The notes beneath the pieces are model-generated. The model did not search any database and had not been told where the DNA came from. It worked only from the letters and a program-made list of their open reading frames with translations. DNA of 64,000 nt, taken from an uncultured Clostridia bacterium (lineage in GTDB: Bacteria; Bacillota; Clostridia; TANB77; CAG-508). The translations under genes were made by a program, and so were the position numbers. Below are positions 8,505 to 17,469 of the stretch, in pieces (positions within the stretch are counted from its first letter, which is position 1; every line of letters begins with the position of its first letter). The DNA lies in NCBI GenBank assembly GCA_934149075.1, contig CAKPDR010000009.1:7801-71800 (forward strand), read 5' to 3'.

Positions 8505-10214
8505 CTATCCAAATATTTTTTTCATTTCTTCATGTCTTTTAATTTTTAAAGTTGTTGTCTTTATAAGCTCTTCTTCTGTAATAATCATTTCTCTAACATA
8601 TTTATATTTAGGCATCAATCTATTAACTTCTTTTACTTTTTCCCATAAGAATTCTCTAATTTTATCTTCAGCTTCAATATTATATAATTCTTTAATTATT
8701 TCTTTATCATAAACTATTTTTACGCAAACCTTCACATCTCCGTCGTCTTCTTTTTTTTCATAAACAAATGATTCTTTTATTCCTTCTACTTTATTTAATA
8801 ATGTTTCAATTTCTTCTGGGAATACATTTTTTCCATTATTTAGAACTATTACACTTTTCTTTCTGCCAGAAATATAAATAAATCCATCTTTATCAATTCT
8901 TGCTAAATCACCCGTATGGAACCACCCATCTGGTTCTAAAGCTGATTTGGTAGCTTCTTCATTTTCATAATACCCAAGCATTATTGATGGACCTTTTGCC
9001 ATTAATTCTCCTATTCCTTCTTCGTCTGGATTATCAATTTTAACTTCAACACTTGGAAACTTCTTTCCTATTGAGCCTAATCTTCTACACTTAGGAATTT
9101 CTGCTGCAATTACTGGTGATGTTTCTGTAAGTCCATATCCTTGTTCTAAATCAAATCCTAAGTCATTAAACCCTTTTTCAGTCTCAGGATCTAATGCTGC
9201 ACCACCAGTTACAACTAATTTTAAATCTGGTCCTAAACTTTCATGAATTTCTTTAAATATTTGCTTTCTAAGGTCTATTTTTACTTTTAATAATAAATTT
9301 GATATCTTTCTACCTTTTTCTACAGTTGGTAATTTTCCTTTTTTCTCAATTGTTTTCATTACTTTTCTATATATAATATCAAATACAGCCGGAACTGATA
9401 TCATTGCAGTTATACGATAGTCTTTAATGTTGTCTGCCATATGTTTTACACCTTCGCAAAAATATATACATGATCCAATTGATACAGGATATAAAAATCC
9501 CACTGTACATTCGAATACATGATGTAATGGCAAGAATGATAAAAATCTTTCTTTATCATTTAAATTGAATCTTTCATCTATATCCATTATGTTTGTTACT
9601 ATATTTTTATGTGATAGCATTACTGCTTTTGACATTGCTGTAGTTCCTGATGTAAATAGCATTATTCCCATTTTGTCAGCATCGATTTTTGCATCTAAAT
9701 AACTTGTATCTCCATCTTCTATTAATTTTTTTCCTTTTTCTACTAATGCCTTTTGAGAATATATGCCATTTGTATTTTCATCTAATTCCATTGATATAAA
9801 ATATCTTAAATTAGTATTCTTTTTTTCTCTTAGCTTGTTCATTACTTCATCATATTTCTTTGAATAAAATATTGCTTCTACTTGTGAACGTAAAATTAAA
9901 CTTTCGATTTCATTTTCTGGTAATGATTTATCTAATGGTACAACCACTCCTGTTCCTGCTGCAATTGATAAATATGCCAATTCCCATTCATATCTATTTT
10001 CAGAAATTACCGCAATCCTTTTGTCTTTTAACCCCATTTTTATTAGTGCCGTTCCTAATGCATTTATTTCATCTCTAAATTCCTTATGTGTTACTTGTCT
10101 CATTTCACCTTTTATTTCTGTTTTTAACATATATGCCGGTCTATTACTATATACTTCTCCTGTTTGTTTTAACATATCTTTTAAATCTGTATATTTCATT
10201 TTTTTTGATTCCAT
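8505..10214 (-). CDS. Long-chain acyl-CoA synthetase (AMP-binding)
   Basis: ANL-superfamily ligase of 569 residues that activates a fatty acid through an acyl-adenylate and forms acyl-CoA (FadD/LcfB group). Motifs seen: LFTSGTTAMSKAVMLSH (nucleotide loop), GYGLTETSPV (adenine pocket), GWFHTGDLARIDKDGF and the C-terminal hinge GRKKSVIVLNNGKN with the catalytic-lysine region near the end. The first ATG is used; a second in-frame ATG six codons in is possible. The gene lies 30 nt after a TetR regulator in the same direction, which suggests that the regulator controls it, as FadR does in bacilli. Substrate chain length is inferred from the family only. Confidence 0.9.
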   Translation of the reverse strand: MESKKMKYTDLKDMLKQTGEVYSNRPAYMLKTEIKGEMRQVTHKEFRDEINALGTALIKMGLKDKRIAVISENRYEWELAYLSIAAGTGVVVPLDKSLPENEIESLILRSQVEAIFYSKKYDEVMNKLREKKNTNLRYFISMELDENTNGIYSQKALVEKGKKLIEDGDTSYLDAKIDADKMGIMLFTSGTTAMSKAVMLSHKNIVTNIMDIDERFNLNDKERFLSFLPLHHVFECTVGFLYPVSIGSCIYFCEGVKHMADNIKDYRITAMISVPAVFDIIYRKVMKTIEKKGKLPTVEKGRKISNLLLKVKIDLRKQIFKEIHESLGPDLKLVVTGGAALDPETEKGFNDLGFDLEQGYGLTETSPVIAAEIPKCRRLGSIGKKFPSVEVKIDNPDEEGIGELMAKGPSIMLGYYENEEATKSALEPDGWFHTGDLARIDKDGFIYISGRKKSVIVLNNGKNVFPEEIETLLNKVEGIKESFVYEKKEDDGDVKVCVKIVYDKEIIKELYNIEAEDKIREFLWEKVKEVNRLMPKYKYVREMIITEEELIKTTTLKIKRHEEMKKIFG

Positions 10215-10244
10215 TTTAAGCTATCATTCCCTTCATTTTATACA

Positions 10245-10829
10245 TTATTTTATTCTTAATCCGTTTACAATTGTATTTTCGTATTCTTGATATAATTTCA
10301 TTACATCCATTTGTTCTTCTTCTCTTTTTTTATATACCAATGTTGAGCATATTAAACCATATATTTCTGAAGCAATTGCCCTTGTATCGCCTTTTTTTAT
10401 CTCGCCTTTTTCAATTCCTTGTTGTACTATTTTTTCTATTTGTCCAATATAATCATATACATGTTCTTGGCATTTTTTATTTCTTGCTTCATTTCCCCAA
10501 AATTGACTTAGAATTATTGTTATTATATCTTCATATTTTGCCACTATCTTTATTTGAATTAATATTATAGCTTTTATTTTATCTATGTAATTATTATGTT
10601 TTGCTGTTTTTATATCAACACTATTCTGTAACAGTTTAATTCCTTCTTCTATTAAGAAGTTGAATATTTCTTCTTTACTAGAAAAGTGGTAATATAATGT
10701 GCCCTTTGCAACACCAACTGTCGCTGTAATTTCTTCTATGCTTGTTGCATCATATCCTTTTTCTGCAAATAGTTTCATTGATGTTTCAAATATTTTTCTT
10801 TTGGTTTTATTCATATACTTCACACCCAT
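10245..10829 (-). CDS. TetR/AcrR-family transcriptional regulator
   Basis: 194-residue repressor-type protein. The N-terminal helix-turn-helix is clear (TSIEEITATVGVAKGTLYYH, about residues 27-46 of the long form); the C-terminal half is the ligand-binding helical domain. It precedes the acyl-CoA synthetase gene by 30 nt in the same direction, so an acyl-CoA-responsive repressor of that pair is likely by analogy. Two starts are possible, ATG at 10829 (GAGAG close upstream) or ATG at 10814; the upstream one is reported. Confidence 0.88.
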   Translation of the reverse strand: MGVKYMNKTKRKIFETSMKLFAEKGYDATSIEEITATVGVAKGTLYYHFSSKEEIFNFLIEEGIKLLQNSVDIKTAKHNNYIDKIKAIILIQIKIVAKYEDIITIILSQFWGNEARNKKCQEHVYDYIGQIEKIVQQGIEKGEIKKGDTRAIASEIYGLICSTLVYKKREEEQMDVMKLYQEYENTIVNGLRIK

Positions 10830-10996
10830 TATCTCTCAATTTTTCTTTCATATTATATAATTTTATTGCATTTTATGCAAGCTTTTTTTATAATTTGAAT
10901 TACCATTCAGTTTTTATGATACATATAAAAATATAAAAAGTTAAATAATATTCCACATTATGTTTTCCTTCAAGTTTACAATCTCATTTTCAAAAT

Positions 10997-11076
10997 TTAT
11001 CCACATGGTTGTGGATAATGTGGATAACTTTGTGAATAACTTTAAATAGACATTTTTCATTTACAAGTTATTCACA
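10997..11076. promoter_or_regulatory. Cluster of five DnaA boxes
   Basis: TTATCCACA at 10997-11005 (+); TGTGGATAA at 11010-11018 and 11019-11027; TGTGAATAA at 11031-11039; TTATTCACA at 11068-11076. Three are perfect consensus DnaA boxes and two carry one change. A/T-rich DNA follows to about 11160. The cluster lies in a 490-bp gene-free stretch (10830-11323) that otherwise holds only the palindrome at 11162-11280. It could be a replication origin or a DnaA-titration or regulatory site; dnaA is not adjacent. Confidence 0.75.
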
Positions 11077-11161
11077 TTTGGTTGTTGACAATTCTCAATT
11101 TACATTTATTTGCAATTTTTATCATTTTTTATGTAACTCATTTTTATAATGTATTGTAAAA

Positions 11162-11280
11162 AATAAGAATGTAATATATTATTTTAAAGTTTAACAAGGT
11201 GTTTTAAATTTGTTTCAAACAAATTTAAAATAGCAAGACGTCCGCAGTTAAACGATAAAATAATATATTACATTCTTATT
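11162..11280. repeat. 119-bp nested palindrome
   Basis: Outer 25-nt arms (11162-11186 and 11256-11280) are inverted copies built on AATAAGAATGTAATATATTA. Inside are GTTTAAC / GTTAAAC and a perfect hairpin TTTTAAATTTGTTT / AAACAAATTTAAAA, followed by the GC-richer AGCAAGACGTCCGCAG. It could be a MITE, a bidirectional RNA structure or a recombination site. It carries no gene. Confidence 0.75.
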
Positions 11281-11323
11281 AAATTATAAATACACGAATT
11301 ATATAAAGTACGCTTTTATCTTT

Positions 11324-11626
11324 TTACATAAATTTCAAATAAATAACTAAAATAATCTCTAGAATCAGTATTACCGGTAATCCTACTGTAAATTTAAGTT
11401 TTTTAGTTTTATGTCTAAACGTATACATTCCAGCAATAGTACCAATTCCTCCACCTAATGCAGTAACAATAAATAATGTTTGTTCTGGAATTCTCCATTT
11501 TCCCCACTTGGCTCTTCTTTTATCTGACCACATCATATAAAATCCTATTAGGTTTATAATCACTAAATAAATTATTATATTTCTTATAGAGAATATATCT
11601 CCTATTTGTATATTATTTTCTAGCAT
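11324..11626 (-). CDS. DUF1294 small membrane protein
   Basis: 100-residue protein with an N-terminal membrane helix (NIIIYLVIINLIGFYMMW), the DUF1294 signature DKRRAKWGKWRIPEQTL, a glycine-rich second helix (ALGGGIGTIAGMY), the conserved FRHKTKKLKF and a third helix. Function is unknown for the family. The open frame continues upstream into repeat sequence; the ATG at 11626 has AGGAAG 5 nt before it. It lies between the DnaA-box region and polC, separated from polC by family A repeat. Confidence 0.85.
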   Translation of the reverse strand: MLENNIQIGDIFSIRNIIIYLVIINLIGFYMMWSDKRRAKWGKWRIPEQTLFIVTALGGGIGTIAGMYTFRHKTKKLKFTVGLPVILILEIILVIYLKFM

Positions 11627-11640
11627 TTTTCTTCCTTTCT

Positions 11641-11776
11641 TACCAGTAGGGACACTCATTTCTGGTAATTTTTTTTACCAATAGGGACACCCTTTATATA
11701 ATTTCATTAATTTTTTTCGCATAAGAGTGTCCCCTGTGGTAACTTTTTTTACCATTAATGGGTGTCCCCAATGGTA
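11641..11776. repeat. Repeat family A, second locus
   Basis: Two units of TACCAGTAGGGACACTC / TACCAATAGGGACACCC type face two inverted units (GAGTGTCCCCTGTGGTAA and GGGTGTCCCCAATGGTAA) around an A/T-rich centre. It is a degenerate version of the 1544-1817 palindrome and fills the gap between polC and the DUF1294 gene. Confidence 0.8.
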
Positions 11777-11778
11777 AA

Positions 11779-14700
11779 TTATCCAAACAAACTCAATTGA
11801 TTACTTTGACTCATTCCTTCCAAGCAACCGAATTGACGTAATAATTCTGTTACAGAATCACCTATTTTTGCACGTATTTTCATATCATCAATTGACATGA
11901 ATTTTTCTTCTTCTCTTGCTCTCATTATGCTTTCAGCCGCAACTGAACCTAATCCAGCTATACTATTTAAAGGAGGACGAATACTATCTCCTTCTACTAA
12001 AAATTTTGTTGCATGTGACTTATATAAATCTATTGGTAAAAATCTAAATCCTCTTTCATACATTTCTAATACTATTTCCAAGTCATCATACATATCTTTG
12101 TCTTTTGGTGTTGCTGCATTTCCCATCATATCTATTTCTTTCATTTTATTTTTTACTTTTTCTTTTCCATTTATCATTGCTTCCGCGTCAAACGCTTTTG
12201 CTCTAATTGAATAATATGCTGCATAATATGCAAGTGGAATATGTACTTTGAACCATGCTATTCTGAAAGCATTTGTCACATATGCTGCTGCATGGGCCTT
12301 TGGAAACATGTATTTAATTTTTTCACATGATTTTACATACCAATCAGGTACTCCATGTTCTTCCATTAATGGTATATATTCGTCTTTCCATTTTGGTTCT
12401 TTACCTTTTGCTACTTTTCCTTTACGTACCGCTTCCATTATTTTAAATGCTTTGTCTGGTGGTAATCCTTTTTGCATTAGATATACCATTATATCGTCAC
12501 GACAACATATTGCTTCTTTTAATGTTACTATTCCTTGTTCTATTAATGTTTGGGCATTTCCTAACCATACATCTGTACCATGTGATAATCCTGATAAACG
12601 TATTAGTTCATCAAATGTGGTTGGATGTGTGTCCATAAGCATCCCTCTTGCAAATTTTGTTCCATATTCAGGTATTCCAAATGTTCCAACTTCTGAATGT
12701 ATTTGTTCTGGTGTTACTCCTAGGGCTGTTGTTGAATTGAATATTGACATTGTTTCTTTGTCGTCTAACGGAATTGCTGTTGGTGCTACTCCTGTTATGT
12801 CTTGTAACATACGAATTACTGTCGGATCGTCGTGTCCCAGTATGTCTAATTTTAGTAAGTTTCCGTCTATTGAGTGATAATCAAAGTGTGTTGTTATTAT
12901 GTCTGAGTTTGGATCATCAGCGGGATGTTGTACTGGTGTAAATTCATATATTTCTCTTCCTTTTGGTACTACAATTATTCCGCCTGGATGTTGTCCTGTT
13001 GTTCTTTTTATTCCAGTACATCCTGCTGAAAGCCTTGTTATTTCTGCTTTATTTACTGGTATATTTCTTTCTTCGTAATATTTTTTAACATAACCAAATG
13101 CTGTTTTATCTGCAACTGTACCTACTGTTCCTGCTTTAAATGTTGTTCCTTTTCCAAAGATTACTTCTGTATATTTATGTGCTTTTGCTTGATATTCTCC
13201 TGAGAAGTTTAAGTCTATATCTGGTTCTTTATCTCCATTAAATCCCAAGAATGTTTCAAATGGTATGTCCATTCCATCTTTTGCTAATTTTGCACCACAT
13301 TTGGGGCAGTCTTTATCTGGTAAGTCAAATCCATTTCCTACTCCATAATCTTCAAATTCTGAATATTTGCATTTTGGACATCTATAATGTGGCTTTAATG
13401 AGTTTACTTCTGTTATACCTGTCATATATGCTACAAGTGACGAACCTACTGACCCTCTTGATCCTACTATATATCCATCTTCATTTGATTTCCATACTAA
13501 TTTTTGTGCTATTATATACATTACTGAATATCCATTACTTATTATTGAATTTAACTCTTTGTCAAGTCTTGCTTGTACTATTTCTGGCAATGGATCTCCA
13601 TATAATTCATGTGCCTTGTTATAAGCTATGTTTTTTATATCTTCTTCACATCCTGGTATATGTGGTGGACATTTTTCAGGTGATATTGGATCTATTCTAT
13701 CACACATATCTGATATTTTATTTGTGTTTGTTACAACTACTTCATATGCTTTTTCTTCTCCTAAATAGCTAAACTCTTGTAACATTTCTTCTGTTGTTCT
13801 TAAATATAATGGTGCTTGATTATCTGCATCTTTATATCCTTGACCTGCTTCTAATATACGTCTGTATATTTCATCTTGTGGATCCATAAAATGGACATCA
13901 CATGTTGCTACAACTAGTTTGTTTAGTTTTTCTCCTAATTCTACTATTTTACGATTTATGTCTTTTAAATATTCTCTATCTGGTACTTTTCCATCTCTTA
14001 CTAAAAAATCATTGTTTCCTATTGGTTGAATTTCTAGATAATCATAATCTCTTGCTATATTTTCTATTTCTTCATCTGATTTTCCAAGTTCTATTGCTTG
14101 ATATAATTCTCCCGCCTCACATGCACTTCCTAATATTAAACCTTCTGAATATTTTTTGTATATACTTTTTAATATACGTGGTTTTTTATAAAAATAATGT
14201 AAATGTGAAAGAGATACTAATTTATATAAATTTCTTAGTCCAATATAATTTTTTGCTAATATTATTGCATGATATGTATTTAATTTTTTGTATTCTTCTT
14301 TCTTAGCATTTTCATCTCTTCCTATGGTGTCTATTTCTTCAACCTTTGTAACTCCTCTATCTTTTAATTTTTGTATCATTACATTAAATACTTTAACTGT
14401 TGTATCTACATCATCTAATGCTCTATGTGCTACTTCTACTACTATTCCTAATTCATCTGCAATTTTACCAAGTTTGTATTTTTTCATATTTGGAAATATA
14501 TCCTTTGCAAGTGTTAATGTGTCTATTACTGTATAATCAAATTCATATCCTAATGCTTTTGCGTTTTGCTTTAAAAATCCAACATCAAATTTTGCATTAT
14601 GTGCAACAATTATTGAATCTCCTAAAAATTCTAGTATTTTGGGAAATACTTTATCAATTGTTTCTGCATCTTTTACCATTTCATCTGTTATGTTTGTAAC

Positions 14701-16605
14701 ATCTACAACTCTTTGTGGAATTGGTTTCTCTGGATTTACAAAACAACTAAATTCATCTATTACCTCTCCATTTTGTACTTTCATTATTCCAACTTCTGTT
14801 ATTTTTTCTGTTACTGCTGAAAACCCTGTTGTCTCTAAGTCTAATACACAATAGGTTGTATCTAATGGTTGGCCTTTTGCATTTGTTACTGAATTTTCTT
14901 TGTCTGGTGCAAGATATGCTTCTACTCCATAAATTACTTTCATATCTTGGTTATCTCTTCCAAGTAAATGATATGCTTCTGGGAATGCTTGTACAACTCC
15001 ATGGTCTGTTATTGCTATTGATTTCATTCCCCAGCTCATTGCTCTTTTTATTAAATCCTCTGCTGATGTCATTGCATCCATTTGACTCATTTTTGTATGC
15101 ATATGTAATTCTACTCTTTTTACTTCTGCATGGTCTTCTCTTTTTGTCTTTGGTAATGGTTCTGACACTACTATTGTATTTGCCATTACAGTTAACTCAT
15201 TTGAAAAAGCATCCATTTGAGCTCTTCCTGCTAATTTTATCGCTTTCGTTCCTTTTAATCTTTTTATGATTTTTTTTGCACTATTTCCAGGTAAAAAAGC
15301 TTTACATGTCATAGTACTTGTTCCATCATATATGTCTATACTTAAAATTACCTTTCCTGATTTTGTTTCTTTATCTTCCATTGCTTGTATTTCACCATCT
15401 ATACATACATTTCCTGTTTCTGGGTTAATATCTACTATTTTTACAAGTGGATCACTTATATTCACTGATGAACCTAAAATTAATGGCGTACTGTCATCTT
15501 CTTCTGGAAGTGGTGGCATTCCTTCATCTGATATTTCAGCAATTATATTTGCCATTACAGTTATATCTCCTGCATAACTATCAAATCCAGCTTTACCTGT
15601 TGTCTTTATTGCCTTTGCTGATTTTATTTTTTCTAATATTTCATTTCCTTTTGCTCCGTCTTCTGCAAATGATTTACATGTAATTATTCCTGTACCATCA
15701 TATATTTCGTATATTAACATTCCTTTTCCTGTTTTTGTTTCTCTACATTCACTGTTTACAATTCTTCCTTCTAGTGTTACTCTTCCAGAATTAGCATCTA
15801 ATTCTTTTATCTTCATTTTCTTTTCCTTAGCTCTTGATGGTTTTCCAAATATGATATTTTCTGCTTGTGGTAATTCTTCCATTTCTGGCATATATCCTAG
15901 TTCTTCTTCTGGTGGAATAGCATAATCTGCATCATTATATGGTCCTTCTGGAAGTGGTGGAATATCTCCTTGTATTTCTGGAGTAGTGTATTGTTCTTCT
16001 TGATGTGTTCTTATTGCAATTCCTCTCATTGCTTCATGTACTGCTTGTTCTTCAATCTTTTTTGTCTTTTCTTGAAATGCTTTTACTTCTTGCTCTTTTA
16101 TTTTTTCTTCTATATTTACTTTATACTTTTTTCCAAATAAATTATATATTACATTTTCAAGTTCTCTATCCAATTTTCTTGCTTTTAGGAAATCCGCTCC
16201 TTTTATTTGCATATATACATTTACTTTGTTATCGGTTAATTCTACTTTACTTTTTAATAATAGCAATGGTCTCATTAACGGATATTTATGTGCCATATAG
16301 CATATTAAATTTTCCCATTCATCATCAATTCTTTTTATATATATTCCTTCTGGATATGTCATTAGCATATGTACTTGTTCAAACTGAAATCTTTCTCTTA
16401 AGAATTTTTCAAAATACCATATTTCTTTTATTTCTATATATTCCTTTGAAGCCATACCTAGTTCCAATGTGTTTATTCTTTTTATAAAATTCATTTTTGT
16501 TATTACTACATCTGCTATATTACTGTTTGTTTTATAATCACTGAATACATCTCCAATTTTCCTACTTTTCTTTATTTCTTGTACTTCTGCCATTTGTTTT
16601 TTCAT
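11779..16605 (-). CDS. polC: DNA polymerase III PolC-type alpha subunit, extended
   Basis: Replicative polymerase of low-GC Gram-positives, 1608 residues against about 1440 for Bacillus PolC. Order: N-terminal domain (1-about 240); a first OB fold (about 263-360, GRVTLEGRIVNSECRETKTG); a second, related OB fold (about 383-490, GNVCIDGEIQAMEDKETKSG); PHP domain starting at about 497 (VELHMHTKMSQMDA, ITDHGV); inserted DEDDh proofreading exonuclease from about 587 (CVLDLETTGFS, IVAHNAKFDVGFL, HRALDDVDTT); zinc-binding cysteines (CPKCKYSE, CPKCGAK); polymerase core (PDIDLNFSGEYQ). The second OB fold accounts for much of the extra length. Either the ATG at 16605 or the one four codons on could start it; AGGAAGG precedes both. 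Confidence 0.96.
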   Translation of the reverse strand: MKKQMAEVQEIKKSRKIGDVFSDYKTNSNIADVVITKMNFIKRINTLELGMASKEYIEIKEIWYFEKFLRERFQFEQVHMLMTYPEGIYIKRIDDEWENLICYMAHKYPLMRPLLLLKSKVELTDNKVNVYMQIKGADFLKARKLDRELENVIYNLFGKKYKVNIEEKIKEQEVKAFQEKTKKIEEQAVHEAMRGIAIRTHQEEQYTTPEIQGDIPPLPEGPYNDADYAIPPEEELGYMPEMEELPQAENIIFGKPSRAKEKKMKIKELDANSGRVTLEGRIVNSECRETKTGKGMLIYEIYDGTGIITCKSFAEDGAKGNEILEKIKSAKAIKTTGKAGFDSYAGDITVMANIIAEISDEGMPPLPEEDDSTPLILGSSVNISDPLVKIVDINPETGNVCIDGEIQAMEDKETKSGKVILSIDIYDGTSTMTCKAFLPGNSAKKIIKRLKGTKAIKLAGRAQMDAFSNELTVMANTIVVSEPLPKTKREDHAEVKRVELHMHTKMSQMDAMTSAEDLIKRAMSWGMKSIAITDHGVVQAFPEAYHLLGRDNQDMKVIYGVEAYLAPDKENSVTNAKGQPLDTTYCVLDLETTGFSAVTEKITEVGIMKVQNGEVIDEFSCFVNPEKPIPQRVVDVTNITDEMVKDAETIDKVFPKILEFLGDSIIVAHNAKFDVGFLKQNAKALGYEFDYTVIDTLTLAKDIFPNMKKYKLGKIADELGIVVEVAHRALDDVDTTVKVFNVMIQKLKDRGVTKVEEIDTIGRDENAKKEEYKKLNTYHAIILAKNYIGLRNLYKLVSLSHLHYFYKKPRILKSIYKKYSEGLILGSACEAGELYQAIELGKSDEEIENIARDYDYLEIQPIGNNDFLVRDGKVPDREYLKDINRKIVELGEKLNKLVVATCDVHFMDPQDEIYRRILEAGQGYKDADNQAPLYLRTTEEMLQEFSYLGEEKAYEVVVTNTNKISDMCDRIDPISPEKCPPHIPGCEEDIKNIAYNKAHELYGDPLPEIVQARLDKELNSIISNGYSVMYIIAQKLVWKSNEDGYIVGSRGSVGSSLVAYMTGITEVNSLKPHYRCPKCKYSEFEDYGVGNGFDLPDKDCPKCGAKLAKDGMDIPFETFLGFNGDKEPDIDLNFSGEYQAKAHKYTEVIFGKGTTFKAGTVGTVADKTAFGYVKKYYEERNIPVNKAEITRLSAGCTGIKRTTGQHPGGIIVVPKGREIYEFTPVQHPADDPNSDIITTHFDYHSIDGNLLKLDILGHDDPTVIRMLQDITGVAPTAIPLDDKETMSIFNSTTALGVTPEQIHSEVGTFGIPEYGTKFARGMLMDTHPTTFDELIRLSGLSHGTDVWLGNAQTLIEQGIVTLKEAICCRDDIMVYLMQKGLPPDKAFKIMEAVRKGKVAKGKEPKWKDEYIPLMEEHGVPDWYVKSCEKIKYMFPKAHAAAYVTNAFRIAWFKVHIPLAYYAAYYSIRAKAFDAEAMINGKEKVKNKMKEIDMMGNAATPKDKDMYDDLEIVLEMYERGFRFLPIDLYKSHATKFLVEGDSIRPPLNSIAGLGSVAAESIMRAREEEKFMSIDDMKIRAKIGDSVTELLRQFGCLEGMSQSNQLSLFG

Positions 16606-16726
16606 TCCTTCCTAGGATTTTTTTATCTCTTTTTGTCTTGGATTATATTATCATAAATTTATCTTTTTTTCAATAAAAATAAAAATTTGATAAATAATGA
16701 ATATTTAAATTTTACACAAAAAGGTC

Positions 16727-16755
16727 TTGAAATTTTCACAATAAAATATTATTAT
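16727..16755 (+). promoter_or_regulatory. Predicted promoter of the 16788-17432 gene
   Basis: TTGAAA (16727-16732), 17-nt spacer and TATTAT (16750-16755) stand 33 nt before the start codon. Confidence 0.55.
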
Positions 16756-16787
16756 ATATAAAGCTTATAACAAAGGAGGAATTATCA

Positions 16788-17432
16788 ATGGCAAGAATAA
16801 GTAAAAAAGAAAAAGAAGCCGAAAAAATTGAAAAAGAAGAAAATGTAGAAAATTTAGAAAATCTTGAAGTTACTACAAATACTTCAAAAACAAAAAATAT
16901 GGAAGATTTAAAAAATATTTTAGCAGAATTAAAAACTGTATTATCAAATCTAGACGTAAACATTTCTCAATTAGACTCATCAATTTCATCAAATAAAGAA
17001 ATAGTAGATGATAAAAAAAATGATGAAATTACAGATAGTAATACACTTTTAATTTCTGAAACACAAAGTAAAGTTGTATTACCTTATAAAATAGAAAATG
17101 TAAAAAAAATCTTAAATGAAAATTCTAAATATGAAACACTTCAAGATGTCATTAATGTAGAATATACATTACCTATTACAAAATACAAGAACTCATCAAA
17201 ATCACGATTTAAAGAAGCTTACAGTTTAATGCGTAAAAAAGAAAAAGCTTCTGTATTTGATAGCTTAAGTGTAGCTACAGAAATGACATTTAACAATTCT
17301 CTTAATCCTGCAGTCATAACTGCTTGCGAAAATTTAGATCAACTTGATGTATATGTTGATTGTTTATCTTCTAATAAACTTGACAAATTTAATTATTTTA
17401 AGGTAAAATATGAAGCTTTACCAAAAAAATAA
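16788..17432 (+). CDS. Hypothetical cytoplasmic protein (214 aa)
   Basis: Not recognised. The N-terminal 70 residues are Lys/Glu/Asn-rich and predicted coiled coil (KKEKEAEKIEKEENVENLEN, then NILAELKTVLSNLDVNISQL). The C-terminal half from about residue 100 is more ordered and basic and ends LDKFNYFKVKYEALPKK. No signal peptide or membrane helix is present. It has a perfect AGGAGG ribosome binding site, a promoter and a terminator, so it is a well-expressed single-gene unit, divergent from polC. Its real-gene status rests on these signals. Confidence 0.75.
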   Translation: MARISKKEKEAEKIEKEENVENLENLEVTTNTSKTKNMEDLKNILAELKTVLSNLDVNISQLDSSISSNKEIVDDKKNDEITDSNTLLISETQSKVVLPYKIENVKKILNENSKYETLQDVINVEYTLPITKYKNSSKSRFKEAYSLMRKKEKASVFDSLSVATEMTFNNSLNPAVITACENLDQLDVYVDCLSSNKLDKFNYFKVKYEALPKK

Positions 17433-17466
17433 GAAAAAACTATTTATATAGTTTTTTCTTATTTTT
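17431..17466. terminator. Bidirectional intrinsic terminator
   Basis: AAGAAAAAACTAT / ATAGTTTTTTCTT stem with T runs on both strands between two convergent genes. Confidence 0.8.
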
Positions 17467-17469
17467 TGT

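Noticed and set aside
10830..11323. Firm call of chromosomal oriC
   Set aside because: No dnaA or dnaN beside it and no switch of gene direction; kept as a DnaA-box cluster only.
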